Shown here: piece by piece, positions 1 through 9,871 of the stretch
Layout: every line of letters begins with the position of its first letter
How positions within the stretch are numbered: the stretch's first letter is position 1
DNA from: Herbidospora mongoliensis
Lineage (GTDB): Bacteria > Actinomycetota > Actinomycetes > Streptosporangiales > Streptosporangiaceae
NCBI RefSeq assembly: GCF_001570545.1
Contig: NZ_BBXD01000018.1
Coordinates: 15,782-79,781, forward strand
Reading direction: 5' to 3'
Length of the DNA stretch: 64,000 nucleotides
The notes under the pieces: generated by a model
The model's database searches: none
Seen by the model: the letters and a program-made list of their open reading frames with translations, nothing else
What the model was told of the DNA's origin: nothing
Program-made: the position numbers and the translations under genes

Positions 1-2497
<2,497 letters not shown>

Positions 2498-2516
2498 ACC
2501 GGCTTGGGAGGCCGGT
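2498..2516. terminator. Hairpin between PKS and convergent relic
   Basis: The arms ACCGGC and GCCGGT flank a 7-base loop and begin at the PKS stop codon. There is no T-run, as is usual in actinomycetes. It is a plausible terminator for the PKS transcript. Confidence 0.5.
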
Positions 2517-2690
2517 CAGTCGTCGATCGCCCGGTAGAGGGTGGTCCAGAAGTCGTGCATGACCCGCGCGGCATCCGGTAGGGCCAACCCGACCTGGGTG
2601 AGCACAATTCCGGTGAGCCCGTTGGCCGGGTCGGCGTAGGTCGAGGTGCCGGTCCCGCCGTCCCGGCCGAACTTGAGCGATCCACTTCCG
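2516..2690 (-). pseudogene. Relic of a serine beta-lactamase/esterase-like hydrolase, C-terminal end only
   Basis: Reading right to left, the frame ending at the TGA at 2516 codes FGRDGGTGTS, then YADPANGLTGIVLTQ, then a helical tail ending in YRAIDD. The H/RDGGTGTS segment plus a GLTGILLTQ-like strand is the C-terminal signature of class C beta-lactamase-fold hydrolases (PBP4*/EstB type). Upstream the frame meets a stop within about 15 codons, and no Ser-x-x-Lys region exists, so about 80% of the gene is gone. It faces the PKS end and is probably a remnant cut by rearrangement. Confidence 0.65.
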
Positions 2691-3171
2691 GGACAGCCGA
2701 AATTCCCGTCTCAATTTCGTCTCACTGCAATCACGCTTTCCGTCCGCGATCGCATCCGGTGGCGCCGACGGGGCGGAGAAGGGTAGGCGTGACCACTTCT
2801 CCGCGCGGCGGCTGCCTCGATCGGGGGCAGCCGACATGGCAACAGCCCTGGCGGCGGCGAAGCCGATCCTGACGCCTACTCCGAACTCCGGCAACCGACA
2901 TCAGCCGCTGGCGGAACTCTGGGCCTTCGCTGCTTGCCGCGTAGTTGGTCGCGGCGCCTTCCAAAATCCCAAAGTGAGAAACGATGACAGCTCCCGGGCC
3001 CAGCATCGGCACAACAGCTCATCCCAGCCGGTGAGGCGGAGAAGCCGGCGTACCGCATCGGAGACCGCGACGAAGCGCACGAGGCCATACGCGCGGCATC
3101 GTCGCCTCCATCCACGCGAACAATTGCGGGTTTCAGGTAAGTGTGATGAGGCTCCCAGACGTGTAGAGGGT
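2691..3171. other. Intergenic stretch upstream of the sigma factor
   Basis: No gene could be supported in about 480 bases. Reading frames here are short and lack a ribosome binding site, and the frame of the sigma gene stays open through the stretch without any family similarity. It probably holds the sigma operon promoter; I could not identify it. Confidence 0.5.
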
Positions 3172-3660
3172 GTGGAGCAACTGGAGTTCGAGGAGTTCTA
3201 CCGAGACAGCAGGGACGCGTGCCTGCGTGCCGTACTGGTCGGCACCGGTAACCCGCACTTGGCCGAGGACCTGGTCGCCGAGGCCTACGCTCAGGCGTGG
3301 AGCGCCTGGCGCAAGGTGCGGGCGCATCCCGCGCCGCGCGCCTGGGTCGTGCGCACCGCGCTCAACACCCACGTCTCGTGGTGGCGTAGACGCCGCCGCG
3401 AGGTCGCCTTGGCCGGCCAGGACGCCGAAGGACACCAGCAGGCGCGGGGCATCGACCCCGCGCTGATGGCGGCCCTGCGGCGTCTGCCCGTGCGGCAGCG
3501 GCAGGTGGTGGCGCTGCGGGTCTTCCTCGACCTGGACACCGAGGTCACCGCCAAAACCCTCGGCATCGCTCCGGGCACCGTAACCGCGCACCTGGCACGG
3601 GCCGTCGCCGCACTGCGCGGTGACCTCGCCACCGCCATCACTCAGGAGGACCAACCATGA
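3172..3660 (+). CDS. ECF-type RNA polymerase sigma factor (SigE family-like)
   Basis: A 162-residue sigma-70-like protein. Region 2 covers about residues 5-75 (EFYRDSRDACLRA, then HLAEDLVAEAYAQAW, with a WVVRTALNT helix and a basic WWRRRRRE end). Region 4 covers about residues 100-155 (ALRRLPVRQRQVVALR, then the LGIAPGTVTAHLARA recognition helix). The same frame is open back to 2836, but the family begins only a few residues before EFYRD, so I chose the GTG at 3172; its ribosome site is weak. The stop overlaps the next gene by ATGA, so the two are coupled. The neighbour looks like its membrane-bound partner. Confidence 0.85.
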   Translation: MEQLEFEEFYRDSRDACLRAVLVGTGNPHLAEDLVAEAYAQAWSAWRKVRAHPAPRAWVVRTALNTHVSWWRRRRREVALAGQDAEGHQQARGIDPALMAALRRLPVRQRQVVALRVFLDLDTEVTAKTLGIAPGTVTAHLARAVAALRGDLATAITQEDQP

Positions 3661-4241
3661 ACGACGTCTTCGACACCATGCGGGAGTCGATGGAGGGCGT
3701 GCACATGCACACCCCCGTCGAGCGGATCGTCGCGGCGGGCCGGGCGCGCCGCCGCAGGAAGGTCACGGTGATCGCGGTGGGGGCCGCAGCGGCCGGGGGG
3801 CTGTCGCTGCTCGTCGCGACCGGCGGCCAGCAGGTCAACGCGCCTCCCGCAGGCGTGCACGTCCAGCTCGCAGCCTTCTCCGTCGACAGCAACATCGACG
3901 GTACGGTCACCGTCAAGCTCACCAAGGAGCAGACCCTCGACCCAGCGACCCTGCAGAACGCGCTGGCCCAGGCGGGCATCCCGGCCGACATTCGCATCAA
4001 CGAGTTCTGTAACTCGCCGGTCGACATCCCGGGCTTCGACAAGGTCATGTCCGACAGCAAAGAGGAGGACGGGCGGGTTGTGATGACCATCGACCCGACG
4101 GCCATGCCCGAGGGCACGAAGATCATCGCTGGTATCCGGGCGCGCGACTACAAGCCGGACGACCCCAGCAGCTTCGGCGCCGCCTTCGGCCTGGCCCGCG
4201 TCGGCGACACCCTCCAGTGCAGCACCGAGATCCCTAGGTGA
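3657..4241 (+). CDS. Single-pass membrane protein, probable anti-sigma partner
   Basis: 194 residues. A cytoplasmic N-terminus of about 35 residues ends in an RARRRRK basic patch. One hydrophobic helix follows (about 36-55), then an outer domain of about 135 residues rich in polar residues with two Cys. No known domain is recognisable. Its 4-base overlap with the sigma gene and its topology match the membrane proteins that accompany SigE-type ECF factors in actinomycetes. A sequence-specific anti-sigma domain is not visible, so the function is inferred from position. A hairpin follows directly after the stop. Confidence 0.7.
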   Translation: MNDVFDTMRESMEGVHMHTPVERIVAAGRARRRRKVTVIAVGAAAAGGLSLLVATGGQQVNAPPAGVHVQLAAFSVDSNIDGTVTVKLTKEQTLDPATLQNALAQAGIPADIRINEFCNSPVDIPGFDKVMSDSKEEDGRVVMTIDPTAMPEGTKIIAGIRARDYKPDDPSSFGAAFGLARVGDTLQCSTEIPR

Positions 4242-4245
4242 ATCG

Positions 4246-4268
4246 AGCGGGGCATGTCGCGCCCCGCT
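4246..4268 (+). terminator. Rho-independent-like hairpin after the sigma operon
   Basis: AGCGGGGC and GCCCCGCT form a perfect 8-bp stem around a 7-base loop, 5 bases past the stop codon of the membrane partner gene. Confidence 0.75.
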
Positions 4269-4597
4269 TCCGGACAGCCGGGCCGTCCCCGCCACACCCG
4301 CCTGCCAGCGGCAGACGATCCGTGGTGGCGGGTCGGCGCCGTGCTGAGCGCAGTGCAGCGGGGGCACAACACCAGTGGCACGAACGCGGCCCCGTCACGG
4401 GGCTGAGACTGGTAAAGATCGAGGATCGAACCGGATTCTGGCGGTAGGGATTTGAGGGGCCGCAGTAGTCCGGCGCTTCGCAGAAACGTGGTCGTGCGCT
4501 GCTGGGCCGATGAAAGCGGTCAACGCGTCCTGCAGCCGGCGCTGTCTCCGGGCATCGCCGTTGGATTCCAGCGTGGCCAGGGCCAGGCGTTTCCCGC

Positions 4598-5059
4598 CTA
4601 TGCCAGGTCGGCATCGGCGATCCGGCGCAGCGCCAGCTTGGCCACTGAGATCTGAGCGGCGGTCCCGTCGTCGCGTTCACGATCGCGGTGTTGGCCGCCG
4701 CGCTCCAGGAGGGACGGCACGGTGGAGTCGGTGATCCCGGCGCGCTTTTGGCCGTAACGGACCTTGGCCTTCAGGAGTTCGGCGGTCAGGTTCGGCGGCC
4801 AGGAGTGCCACCTGAAACCTGGCCCCGCGCGAGTCCCGCGCCTGATGATCGCCGATGCGCAGGCGCGATGCGTGTTCGGATTGCCGACTCGGTTCGTCGA
4901 CGGGAACGGCTCGGGGCCGCCGCGAGGTCGACGCCGCCGCGCAGCGGCGAGACCTTCCGGCCTGTGGCCGCGTTCATTGCGATGCCGGGTGATGTACCGG
5001 ATAGCGTGCACGAGTCGCGCAGTTCCGTTGAAGGTACTTCGCCTGGCCGGCGCCTTCAT
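4598..5059 (-). CDS. Unrecognised small protein, possibly decayed
   Basis: 153 residues, Arg-rich, with no family I recognise. The start is the reason to list it: ATG at 5059 is preceded at 6 bases by AGGAG, and a perfect palindrome lies 14 bases further upstream. After the stop, a second frame continues as a sensible helical tail (ALATLESNGDARRQRRLQDAL, then TAFIGPAAHD, about 4590-4500), which suggests a frameshifted longer gene. The rest of 4269-5121 holds nothing else I can support. It may be a pseudogene. Confidence 0.35.
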   Translation of the reverse strand: MKAPARRSTFNGTARLVHAIRYITRHRNERGHRPEGLAAARRRRPRGGPEPFPSTNRVGNPNTHRACASAIIRRGTRAGPGFRWHSWPPNLTAELLKAKVRYGQKRAGITDSTVPSLLERGGQHRDRERDDGTAAQISVAKLALRRIADADLA

Positions 5060-5072
5060 GACCGCTCCTGTG

Positions 5073-5095
5073 CGTGATAAGAGATCATTATCACG
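5073..5095 (-). promoter_or_regulatory. Perfect palindrome with Fur-box character
   Basis: CGTGATAA-7-TTATCACG, 14 bases ahead of the ATG at 5059. Read on the minus strand it contains GATAATGAT, identical to one half of the classical Fur box, and TTATC of the other half, with spacing 2 bases short. A Fur/Zur-type operator for the downstream gene is an inference; a simple transcript-ending hairpin after the DUF1232 gene is the alternative. Confidence 0.5.
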
Positions 5096-5121
5096 TACAG
5101 CGATGAGGGTTGAGGCTGGCG

Positions 5122-5550
5122 TCAGACAGGTTCGGGGGACTTGCCGATCCCGGTCAGGCGGGACAGGGCGGCGAAGCCGTCATCGGTGCCGGGCCAGTGC
5201 CGGCGTAGGGCCTGCAGCCCAGCGCGGCGGACCACCGATCGCAGTATCGCGGTGACGATGATGGCGTCGTCGGCGTAGCCGAGCACGGGAATGAAGTCGG
5301 GCACCAGGTCGAGAGGAAAGGCCAGGTAGGCCAGCAGCAGCGCCAGCCGCACTCGTACCCCGCGGGGCAGCTCGGGGTCGGCGGCCAGGCGGCGTACCAG
5401 ACGCAGAACGTCGGGCAGCAGGCGCAGTGCCTCACGCAGCAGGCCTTCGCGTGGTCGCACGATGGCCAGCATCACAAGCAGCGCCAGCCAGGTGACCAGC
5501 AGGGCCACCGCGATGCCGATGAGCAGGTCCCATTCCCATGCACCGGTCAC
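5122..5550 (-). CDS. DUF1232 (YkvA-type) membrane protein
   Basis: 142 residues. A hydrophobic helix at about 8-30 is followed by a charged stretch and then the DUF1232 core at about 60-110, with the diagnostic LAFPLDLVPDFIPVLGYADD motif. Biochemical function of the family is unknown. The start is GTG at 5550, read from the GTGA overlap with the upstream gene, so it is the last gene of a three-gene coupled operon led by a winged-helix regulator. Confidence 0.85.
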   Translation of the reverse strand: MTGAWEWDLLIGIAVALLVTWLALLVMLAIVRPREGLLREALRLLPDVLRLVRRLAADPELPRGVRVRLALLLAYLAFPLDLVPDFIPVLGYADDAIIVTAILRSVVRRAGLQALRRHWPGTDDGFAALSRLTGIGKSPEPV

Positions 5551-5954
5551 GGCCGGCCGCCTTCCTGCTGGCCGGCAGCGATCGCGGCGGGCTCGACGAG
5601 CGGGGCCGGGATTTCGGCGACCGGTGCCGCCTGCGCGAAGGCGGTAAAGTCAGCGGCTGCGTCCTTCACGGCGGCTCGCGCCGCGGCGCCTGCGGGGCGG
5701 CGAAGTAGTCGCGTTCTCGCCCGCAACGAGGCCACCTGCCCTGATGCTCTTGCTCCGAGGAGCGAAGCCCAAGGAGGCAACACCAGCGTCCTCTTGTGCT
5801 GTGGGTCGTGACTGCTCCAGGAGGCCGACGTGCGCAACCAACCATGCTGGGCCGGCACCTGCCGGTGGCCGGTTCCGCCGGAATGCTGATGACCTGGTCG
5901 GGCTTCCCGTGACAGCAGCGACCCCGGCACCGGGACAGGCGAGCCGGTGATCAT
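5547..5954 (-). CDS. Hypothetical protein in the wHTH-DUF1232 operon
   Basis: 135 residues, no recognised domain. The first half is basic and low in order; the second half is Ala/Pro-rich (AAVKDAAADFTAFAQAAP). What supports it is arrangement: its ATG sits in an ATGA overlap with the regulator gene, and its stop sits in a GTGA overlap with the DUF1232 gene. Two 4-base overlaps by chance are unlikely. Amino-acid content is otherwise poor evidence for a folded protein. Confidence 0.5.
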   Translation of the reverse strand: MITGSPVPVPGSLLSREARPGHQHSGGTGHRQVPAQHGWLRTSASWSSHDPQHKRTLVLPPWASLLGARASGQVASLRARTRLLRRPAGAAARAAVKDAAADFTAFAQAAPVAEIPAPLVEPAAIAAGQQEGGRP

Positions 5955-6268
5955 GAAAGGATCTTCGGCGAAGTCTCCACGCTGACGAACATCTCGACCA
6001 GGGCGCGGACGGGGGCGTGGGCCTCGGTGTGGTGACGGAAGTGCTGGTCGAGGTTGAGCTGGTAGCGGTTGCGGCGCCCGACCCGGTCTCGGGTGAGGTA
6101 GCCGGCCTCGTGCAGGTCGGCCACGATGCCCTGGACGGCTCGCTCGGTGATGCCGATGACCTGGGCGACCTCGCGCAGCCGAACCTCGGGATTTCGGGCG
6201 ATCTCCAGCAGCACCCGGGCGTGATGAGTCAGGAACGTCCAGGATGAACGATCTTTAGCGGTGGTCAT
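5951..6268 (-). CDS. Winged-helix transcriptional regulator (ArsR/MarR-like)
   Basis: 105 residues. The wHTH fills about residues 10-75: LLEIARNPEVRLREVAQ leads into VIGITERAVQGIVADLHEAG as the recognition helix, and RDRVGRRNRYQLN forms the wing. No metal-binding Cys pair of the ArsR type is present, so the inducer is unknown. It is the first gene of a coupled operon with the hypothetical protein and the DUF1232 gene, and is divergent from the STAS gene over about 190 bases that must hold both promoters. Autoregulation is likely but not shown. Confidence 0.85.
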   Translation of the reverse strand: MTTAKDRSSWTFLTHHARVLLEIARNPEVRLREVAQVIGITERAVQGIVADLHEAGYLTRDRVGRRNRYQLNLDQHFRHHTEAHAPVRALVEMFVSVETSPKILS

Positions 6269-6459
6269 CGGAAGTCACGCTTTCGGCCCCAGATGGTTGG
6301 TTCCATGTCGCCGTCAACGGCTGTTCCAGCCTCGCACAGCGAACTGTCTTTCGCGAAATCTTCTTCAGGTTTATGGTGAATGGACGACTCCTGCCGTTGG
6401 AGGTTCCATGCCCGCCCGTCTGTCACCCAGCGGCGGCCACTCATGAACGAAGGCCGCCG

Positions 6460-6831
6460 GTGGTGACTCCCCTGACGCTCACCCTGGATCAGCTGCCGGA
6501 CAGCACCGTTGTCCACGCAGCCGGGGACATCGACGCCAGCAACTGCGCCGAACTGGCCGAGGCCATCTTCGAAGGCCGGCAACGAGGCAACCCGCTCATC
6601 TTGGACTTCAGCGCCGTCACCTTCCTGGACAGCAGTGGCCTGCATGTCCTGCTGAACGCCCACGACGGCGCCGCGCACGGCAAGCACAACTTCTCCCTTG
6701 CGGCGCCCCACCCGCGTGTCACACGGCTTCTTCAGATCACCGGAGTTCTGCACCACCTCCAGGTGCACGCGAGCGTTGAGCAAGCCCGCACGGCCGCGGC
6801 GACACGCGGCCAACACATGGTGGGGAGCTGA
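6460..6831 (+). CDS. STAS-domain anti-sigma-factor antagonist
   Basis: About 123 residues, a single STAS domain. The phosphorylatable Ser lies in LDFSAVTFLDSSGLHVLL, the hallmark of SpoIIAA/BldG-type antagonists that bind and release anti-sigma kinases. The frame is open to ATG 6373, but the extension is Pro/His-rich and unlike the family. I prefer GTG 6460 (or 6463) because GAAGG sits 6 bases upstream. No anti-sigma kinase gene is adjacent, so its partner is elsewhere; it is not evidently tied to the ECF factor at 3172. Confidence 0.88.
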   Translation: MVTPLTLTLDQLPDSTVVHAAGDIDASNCAELAEAIFEGRQRGNPLILDFSAVTFLDSSGLHVLLNAHDGAAHGKHNFSLAAPHPRVTRLLQITGVLHHLQVHASVEQARTAAATRGQHMVGS

Positions 6832-6922
6832 TAGCGGGGCATGTGGGGGCCTCATCCAGGAGTCAGGCCATCACGTGATGTGGTGATGTTCCCCGTGTTG
6901 GGTGGAGCCGCATGGCTGGACT

Positions 6923-7383
6923 TCATGCCGGTTGACGGGTTGGGTAGAGCATCTCGTATTCGACCGGCGTGCGCATGCCCAGGGCGCTGTGGCGGCGTTG
7001 CCGTTTGTGGAAGATCTCGAGGTAGTCGAAGATCACGTTGGCGAGTTCGATGGCGGGTTCTCCAGGCCGGCGCGGGTTGCCGGGCAGGCCGCGGATGCCT
7101 TGGCGCTGCATCAGCATCTCGACGGTGTGGTAGGCGACGAGCGGGCCGCTGCCCAGTTTGAGTTCGGCGTGGACGCATCGCGATCCGTAGGCGCCGCGGG
7201 AGGCGGCGTGGATCTGACGGATGCGCTCGGTCAGCCACGCGTGCCGCAATGACCTGGGCGAGGGCGGGCGGTTCCGCCAGGCGAAGTAGCCGGGTTCGGA
7301 GACGTTCAGCACCCTGCAGGCGACCTGGACCGGCAGGTCCTCACCGGCGATCACCGCGATCGCTTCGAATCGTCTTGTGAGGG
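6923..7383 (-). pseudogene. IS3-family transposase OrfB, catalytic core deleted
   Basis: The N-terminal part (VQVACRVLNVSEPGYFAWRNR, then HAASRGAYGSRCVHAEL) is the helical pre-catalytic region. It jumps in frame at about 7075 from QGIRGLPG to NPRRPGEPAIELANVIFDYLEIF and then HKRQRRHSALG, the last helix of the DDE domain. Roughly 150 residues holding the first Asp, second Asp and most of the core are missing. It cannot transpose, but the reading frame was kept across the junction. Confidence 0.85.
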
Positions 7384-7545
7384 CACCACCTCTCGCACCA
7401 GCTCGATCGCCCGATGGGTGACGGCCAGTTCGGTCGCCAGGCCCCGGATCCGTTTGCGGGCGGCCAGCAACTCGGCCTGCTCGGTCGTGGTCGCTCCGGG
7501 TAACCGGCGGCATGCCGACCTCTTCTCGAGGGGTCCATGGCACAC
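7351..7545 (-). pseudogene. IS3-family OrfA, helix-turn-helix lost
   Basis: The last part is the OrfA leucine-zipper-like tail (TTEQAELLAARKRIRGLATE, then AIELVREVVP). It overlaps orfB by about 33 bases, as needed for the family's programmed frameshift. The expected 50-60 residue N-terminal helix-turn-helix is absent: the frame runs straight into the end of the element. Confidence 0.75.
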
Positions 7546-7585
7546 AAGTCAAGCAAAGCGACTCCACGAAAGCCGGGGAACATCA

Positions 7586-7884
7586 GTCCATTGACGGCTC
7601 TGTCGCAGATTCGTCTTACCGTCCCTCCTCGGCGCGCAGGGCACTCATCAGGGGGAGAAGGAACGGCCCGCACGGTCAAATGTTGCTGCGCCCGGGACGG
7701 CCGTCATCGCGTTTCGGGCACGTACAAGCGTGCGGTCGGTCGTCAGCGCTGCAGAAAGGTGCCTTTGTAAAGTTCGACCAAGCATCCGGTATGCGGGTGA
7801 AGTTGATCAAACAGCTCTGTTGATCCTGCGGTTCGACTGTAGGGCGACAGAGACATTACTGTCCGACGCAGAAGGCTACATACT
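7586..7884. other. Gene-free stretch between IS remnant and HIT gene
   Basis: About 300 bases without a supportable gene. A direct repeat GTTGATC occurs at 7802 and 7819 (17-base period), within the likely promoter region of the HIT gene. Nothing else stands out. Confidence 0.45.
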
Positions 7885-8268
7885 GTGATGTCTGGTTCGA
7901 ACGCTTTCTCCGACTTCTACTGCCACCAGGCCATCCCCGGCCTCACGCCGGTCAAGGTGGTGGCGGAAACCGAGGAGGTCCTCGCGTTTGAGCACACCAA
8001 CCCTGCCCACCCAGTGCACGTCGTGGTGGTCCCGAAGGTGCACACGCCGTCCCTGGTCGACCTCGGGGACGGGGGTGAAGTGCTGCTCAACAAGGTGATG
8101 AAAGTGGTCCAGCAGGTTGCCGCGCAGATAGCGGAGGAGCAGGGCGCGGCATGTGTCACCACGAATGTCGGGCTTTACCAAGAATCCCGGCATCTGCATT
8201 TCCACGTGTTCCACCGTGGTGAGTCGGAGGAGCAGATTCTCGCGACCTACGGGCACCACGACAGTTGA
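7885..8268 (+). CDS. HIT-family nucleotide-binding hydrolase
   Basis: About 127 residues, full length for a histidine-triad protein. The triad HLHFHVF at about residues 107-113 carries the nucleophilic His; N-terminal strands (VLAFEHTNPAHPVHVVVVPK) match the family fold. HIT proteins hydrolyse or transfer nucleotides from phosphoramidates and similar compounds; the cellular substrate cannot be read. GTG 7885 and ATG 7888 are both possible starts; GAAGG at 7871 is better spaced for the GTG. The gene is convergent with the broken MurG-like gene 3 bases away. Confidence 0.88.
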   Translation: MMSGSNAFSDFYCHQAIPGLTPVKVVAETEEVLAFEHTNPAHPVHVVVVPKVHTPSLVDLGDGGEVLLNKVMKVVQQVAAQIAEEQGAACVTTNVGLYQESRHLHFHVFHRGESEEQILATYGHHDS

Positions 8269-8271
8269 GCC

Positions 8272-9039
8272 CTACCGCGCTCGTCTCAGGCGAACCGCGG
8301 TCACGGTCTCCTGCGCGACGAGGTCGGCTGCGCGATGGGCCGCCCGGGGATCCGGCCGCTCCTGCGGGCCGGAGCCGAGATCGGCGAACAGCTCCGCACA
8401 TGCCTTCGCGAGCGAGGCACCGCCTTGCAGTTCCTCATCGTCAGGGATCACGATGCACCGCCCCGCGTGGCGGCGCGCGTAGGCGTCGGCGTTGTCGAGC
8501 TGGTCGCCACGGCTGACGCGTGCGGGCAGTGGGATGAGGACGGCCCGCTTGCCGAAAGCTTCGAGTTCAGCAAGTGTTGTGGCGCCGGCGCGTCCGACCA
8601 CTAGGTCGGCGAGCCATAGGGCGTCGGCCGTCTCCTCGTGCAGGTATTCCAGTTGCCGGTACCCCGGCATGCCGTCGAGCGCCGGGTCGAGGTTGCCCTG
8701 CCCCGGATGTGAATGATCGCGAAGCGGGCGCGCAGGGTGTCGAGCTGCTTCGTGACGGCGTCGTTGATGCGCTGGGAGCCGCTGCTGCCGCAGAAGATCA
8801 GCAGGACGGGCAGTGCCGGCAATCCAAAGGAGCACATGCTCCGCATCCTCCACCAGCCCGAGCTCCTGAGTGTGTCGGCCGGCACGTCGGCGACGCACGG
8901 CCTCTGCGGGCAAAGGGCTCGCCAGTTGCGCCGGGATCTCGCCCATGCCCAGCGCCGACACGCCGAGGGTGCCGCGCGCGAACGACCGCCAGATCAGGTG
9001 GAAGACCCTGCTGGAGGTCTCCAGCTCCCGTTCCAGCAC
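8272..9039 (-). pseudogene. MurG-like GT28 glycosyltransferase, frameshifted and truncated
   Basis: The C-terminal nucleotide-sugar domain is clear: YLHEETADALWLADLVVGRA, GATTLAELEAFGKRAVLIPL, then a RGDQLDNA loop, the pattern of MurG-type UDP-GlcNAc transferases. Upstream, the matching LPVLLIFCGSSGSQRINDAV strand-loop lies in a different frame (about 8830-8710), and the ELGLVEDAEHVLL piece is back in the first. At least two frameshifts are needed, near 8710 and 8830. The N-terminal acceptor domain is absent or unrecognisable. The piece ends where a fragment of a different gene begins on the other strand. It is almost certainly inactive. Confidence 0.75.
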
Positions 9040-9273
9040 GCCGGTGTGTACGTCTTCGGCGGCGAAATAGGCGAAGCCGTCGATCCCGTCCTTGTGGCTG
9101 ATGACGGCACGGTGACGAACGGCGCCTATCCGCAGGCCGCGGGGTTGAACGGCGGGTACACCATTCTTGACCTGCCCTCCTGCGAGGCGGCGTTGGAGTG
9201 GGCGAAGAAGATCGCGGCCCCCTGCCGCAGCTCGCAGGAGGTCCGGGTGTTCCGGTTCGACACGCTCGCCTGA
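9037..9273 (+). pseudogene. YCII-related (DGPF-type) protein, N-terminus lost
   Basis: The last 78 codons code VFGGEIGEAV, GAYPQAAGLNGGYTILDL, then a SCEAALEWAKKIAA helix and QEVRVFRF, the second half of a YCII-related domain in which AYPQAAGLNGGY replaces DGPFAETKEQLGGY. The expected first 40 or so residues are missing; upstream sequence in frame is antisense to the MurG-like relic. An intact homologue with its sigma factor lies at 23518. It marks a recombination joint. Confidence 0.7.
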
Positions 9274-9311
9274 CGGCGTACGGTCACCCCCGCGCGGACA
9301 ATCATGGAGGG

Positions 9312-9794
9312 ATGAAGGTCGTCGTTCTGTCGGATACGCACGCGCCGCGCTTCTGGAAGGCGTGCCCTCCCCGGGTGGCCGGGCATCTGCGTGGCGCCGA
9401 CGCCATTTTGCACGCCGGTGACGTGTGTGTCGGCTGGGTCCTCGACGAACTGGCCGTCCACGCGCCCGTCCACGCCGTCAAGGGCAACAACGACGGCCCG
9501 GATGTCGAGGCGCCGGAGACGCTGGAGCTCACGTTGGGCGGGCTGCGGGTGGCCATGATCCACGACAGCGGCCAGTCCCGAGGGCGGCTGGCCAGGATGC
9601 GGGCCCGATTCCCCGAAGCCGGGCTGGTGGTTTTCGGTCACTCCCACATCCCCATGGACAGCGGCGCCGACGGCTTTCGCATCTTCAACCCGGGCTCGCC
9701 CACCGATCGCCGACGCCAGCCGCACGGCACGCTGGGACTGCTGTGGATCGAGAACGGCGCCCTCGCCGAAGCGGAGATCGTGCCCGTCACCTGA
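9312..9794 (+). CDS. YfcE/MJ0936-type metallophosphoesterase
   Basis: 160 residues with all metal ligands of the small calcineurin-like phosphodiesterases: SDTHAP at the start, HAGDV at about 38, GNND at about 61, MIHDS at about 83 and GHSH at about 109. Members hydrolyse phosphodiesters with Mn2+ or similar metals; the natural substrate is uncertain. I chose ATG 9312 because the metal motif must be at the N-terminus; GGAGGG sits directly against the ATG, which is unusually close. The upstream open frame is rejected as extension. Confidence 0.85.
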   Translation: MKVVVLSDTHAPRFWKACPPRVAGHLRGADAILHAGDVCVGWVLDELAVHAPVHAVKGNNDGPDVEAPETLELTLGGLRVAMIHDSGQSRGRLARMRARFPEAGLVVFGHSHIPMDSGADGFRIFNPGSPTDRRRQPHGTLGLLWIENGALAEAEIVPVT

Positions 9795-9871
9795 CGGCTG
9801 CGGCGCTGGAGTCGGATCGGGTCACAGGGAGTTGACGCGCACACCAGACGACCACGTCGAAATCAGGCCGG

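Larger units (their letters stand above)
6884..7585 (-). mobile_element. IS3-family insertion sequence remnant with both inverted ends
   Basis: A 702-bp element bounded by TGATGTTCCCC (6884-6894) and GGGGAACATCA (7575-7585). Similarity between the two ends runs inward for about 45 bases with mismatches, and the TG...CA termini are those of IS3-family elements. Inside are pieces of orfA and orfB on the minus strand. A complete element of this group would be about 1.2-1.3 kb, so about half is deleted. I see no clear target-site duplication: the flanking triplets differ. Confidence 0.85.

Noticed and set aside
2836-3171. 112-residue N-terminal extension of the ECF sigma factor
   Set aside because: No similarity or ribosome site; sigma region 2 begins immediately after the GTG at 3172.
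3600-4012. Arg/Gly-rich + strand frame overlapping the anti-sigma-like gene
   Set aside because: Composition is typical of an out-of-frame reading; the overlapping frame has a membrane helix and coupling to the sigma gene.
7802-7825. GTTGATC direct repeat as an operator
   Set aside because: Two 7-base copies with 17-base period are too little without comparison to relatives.
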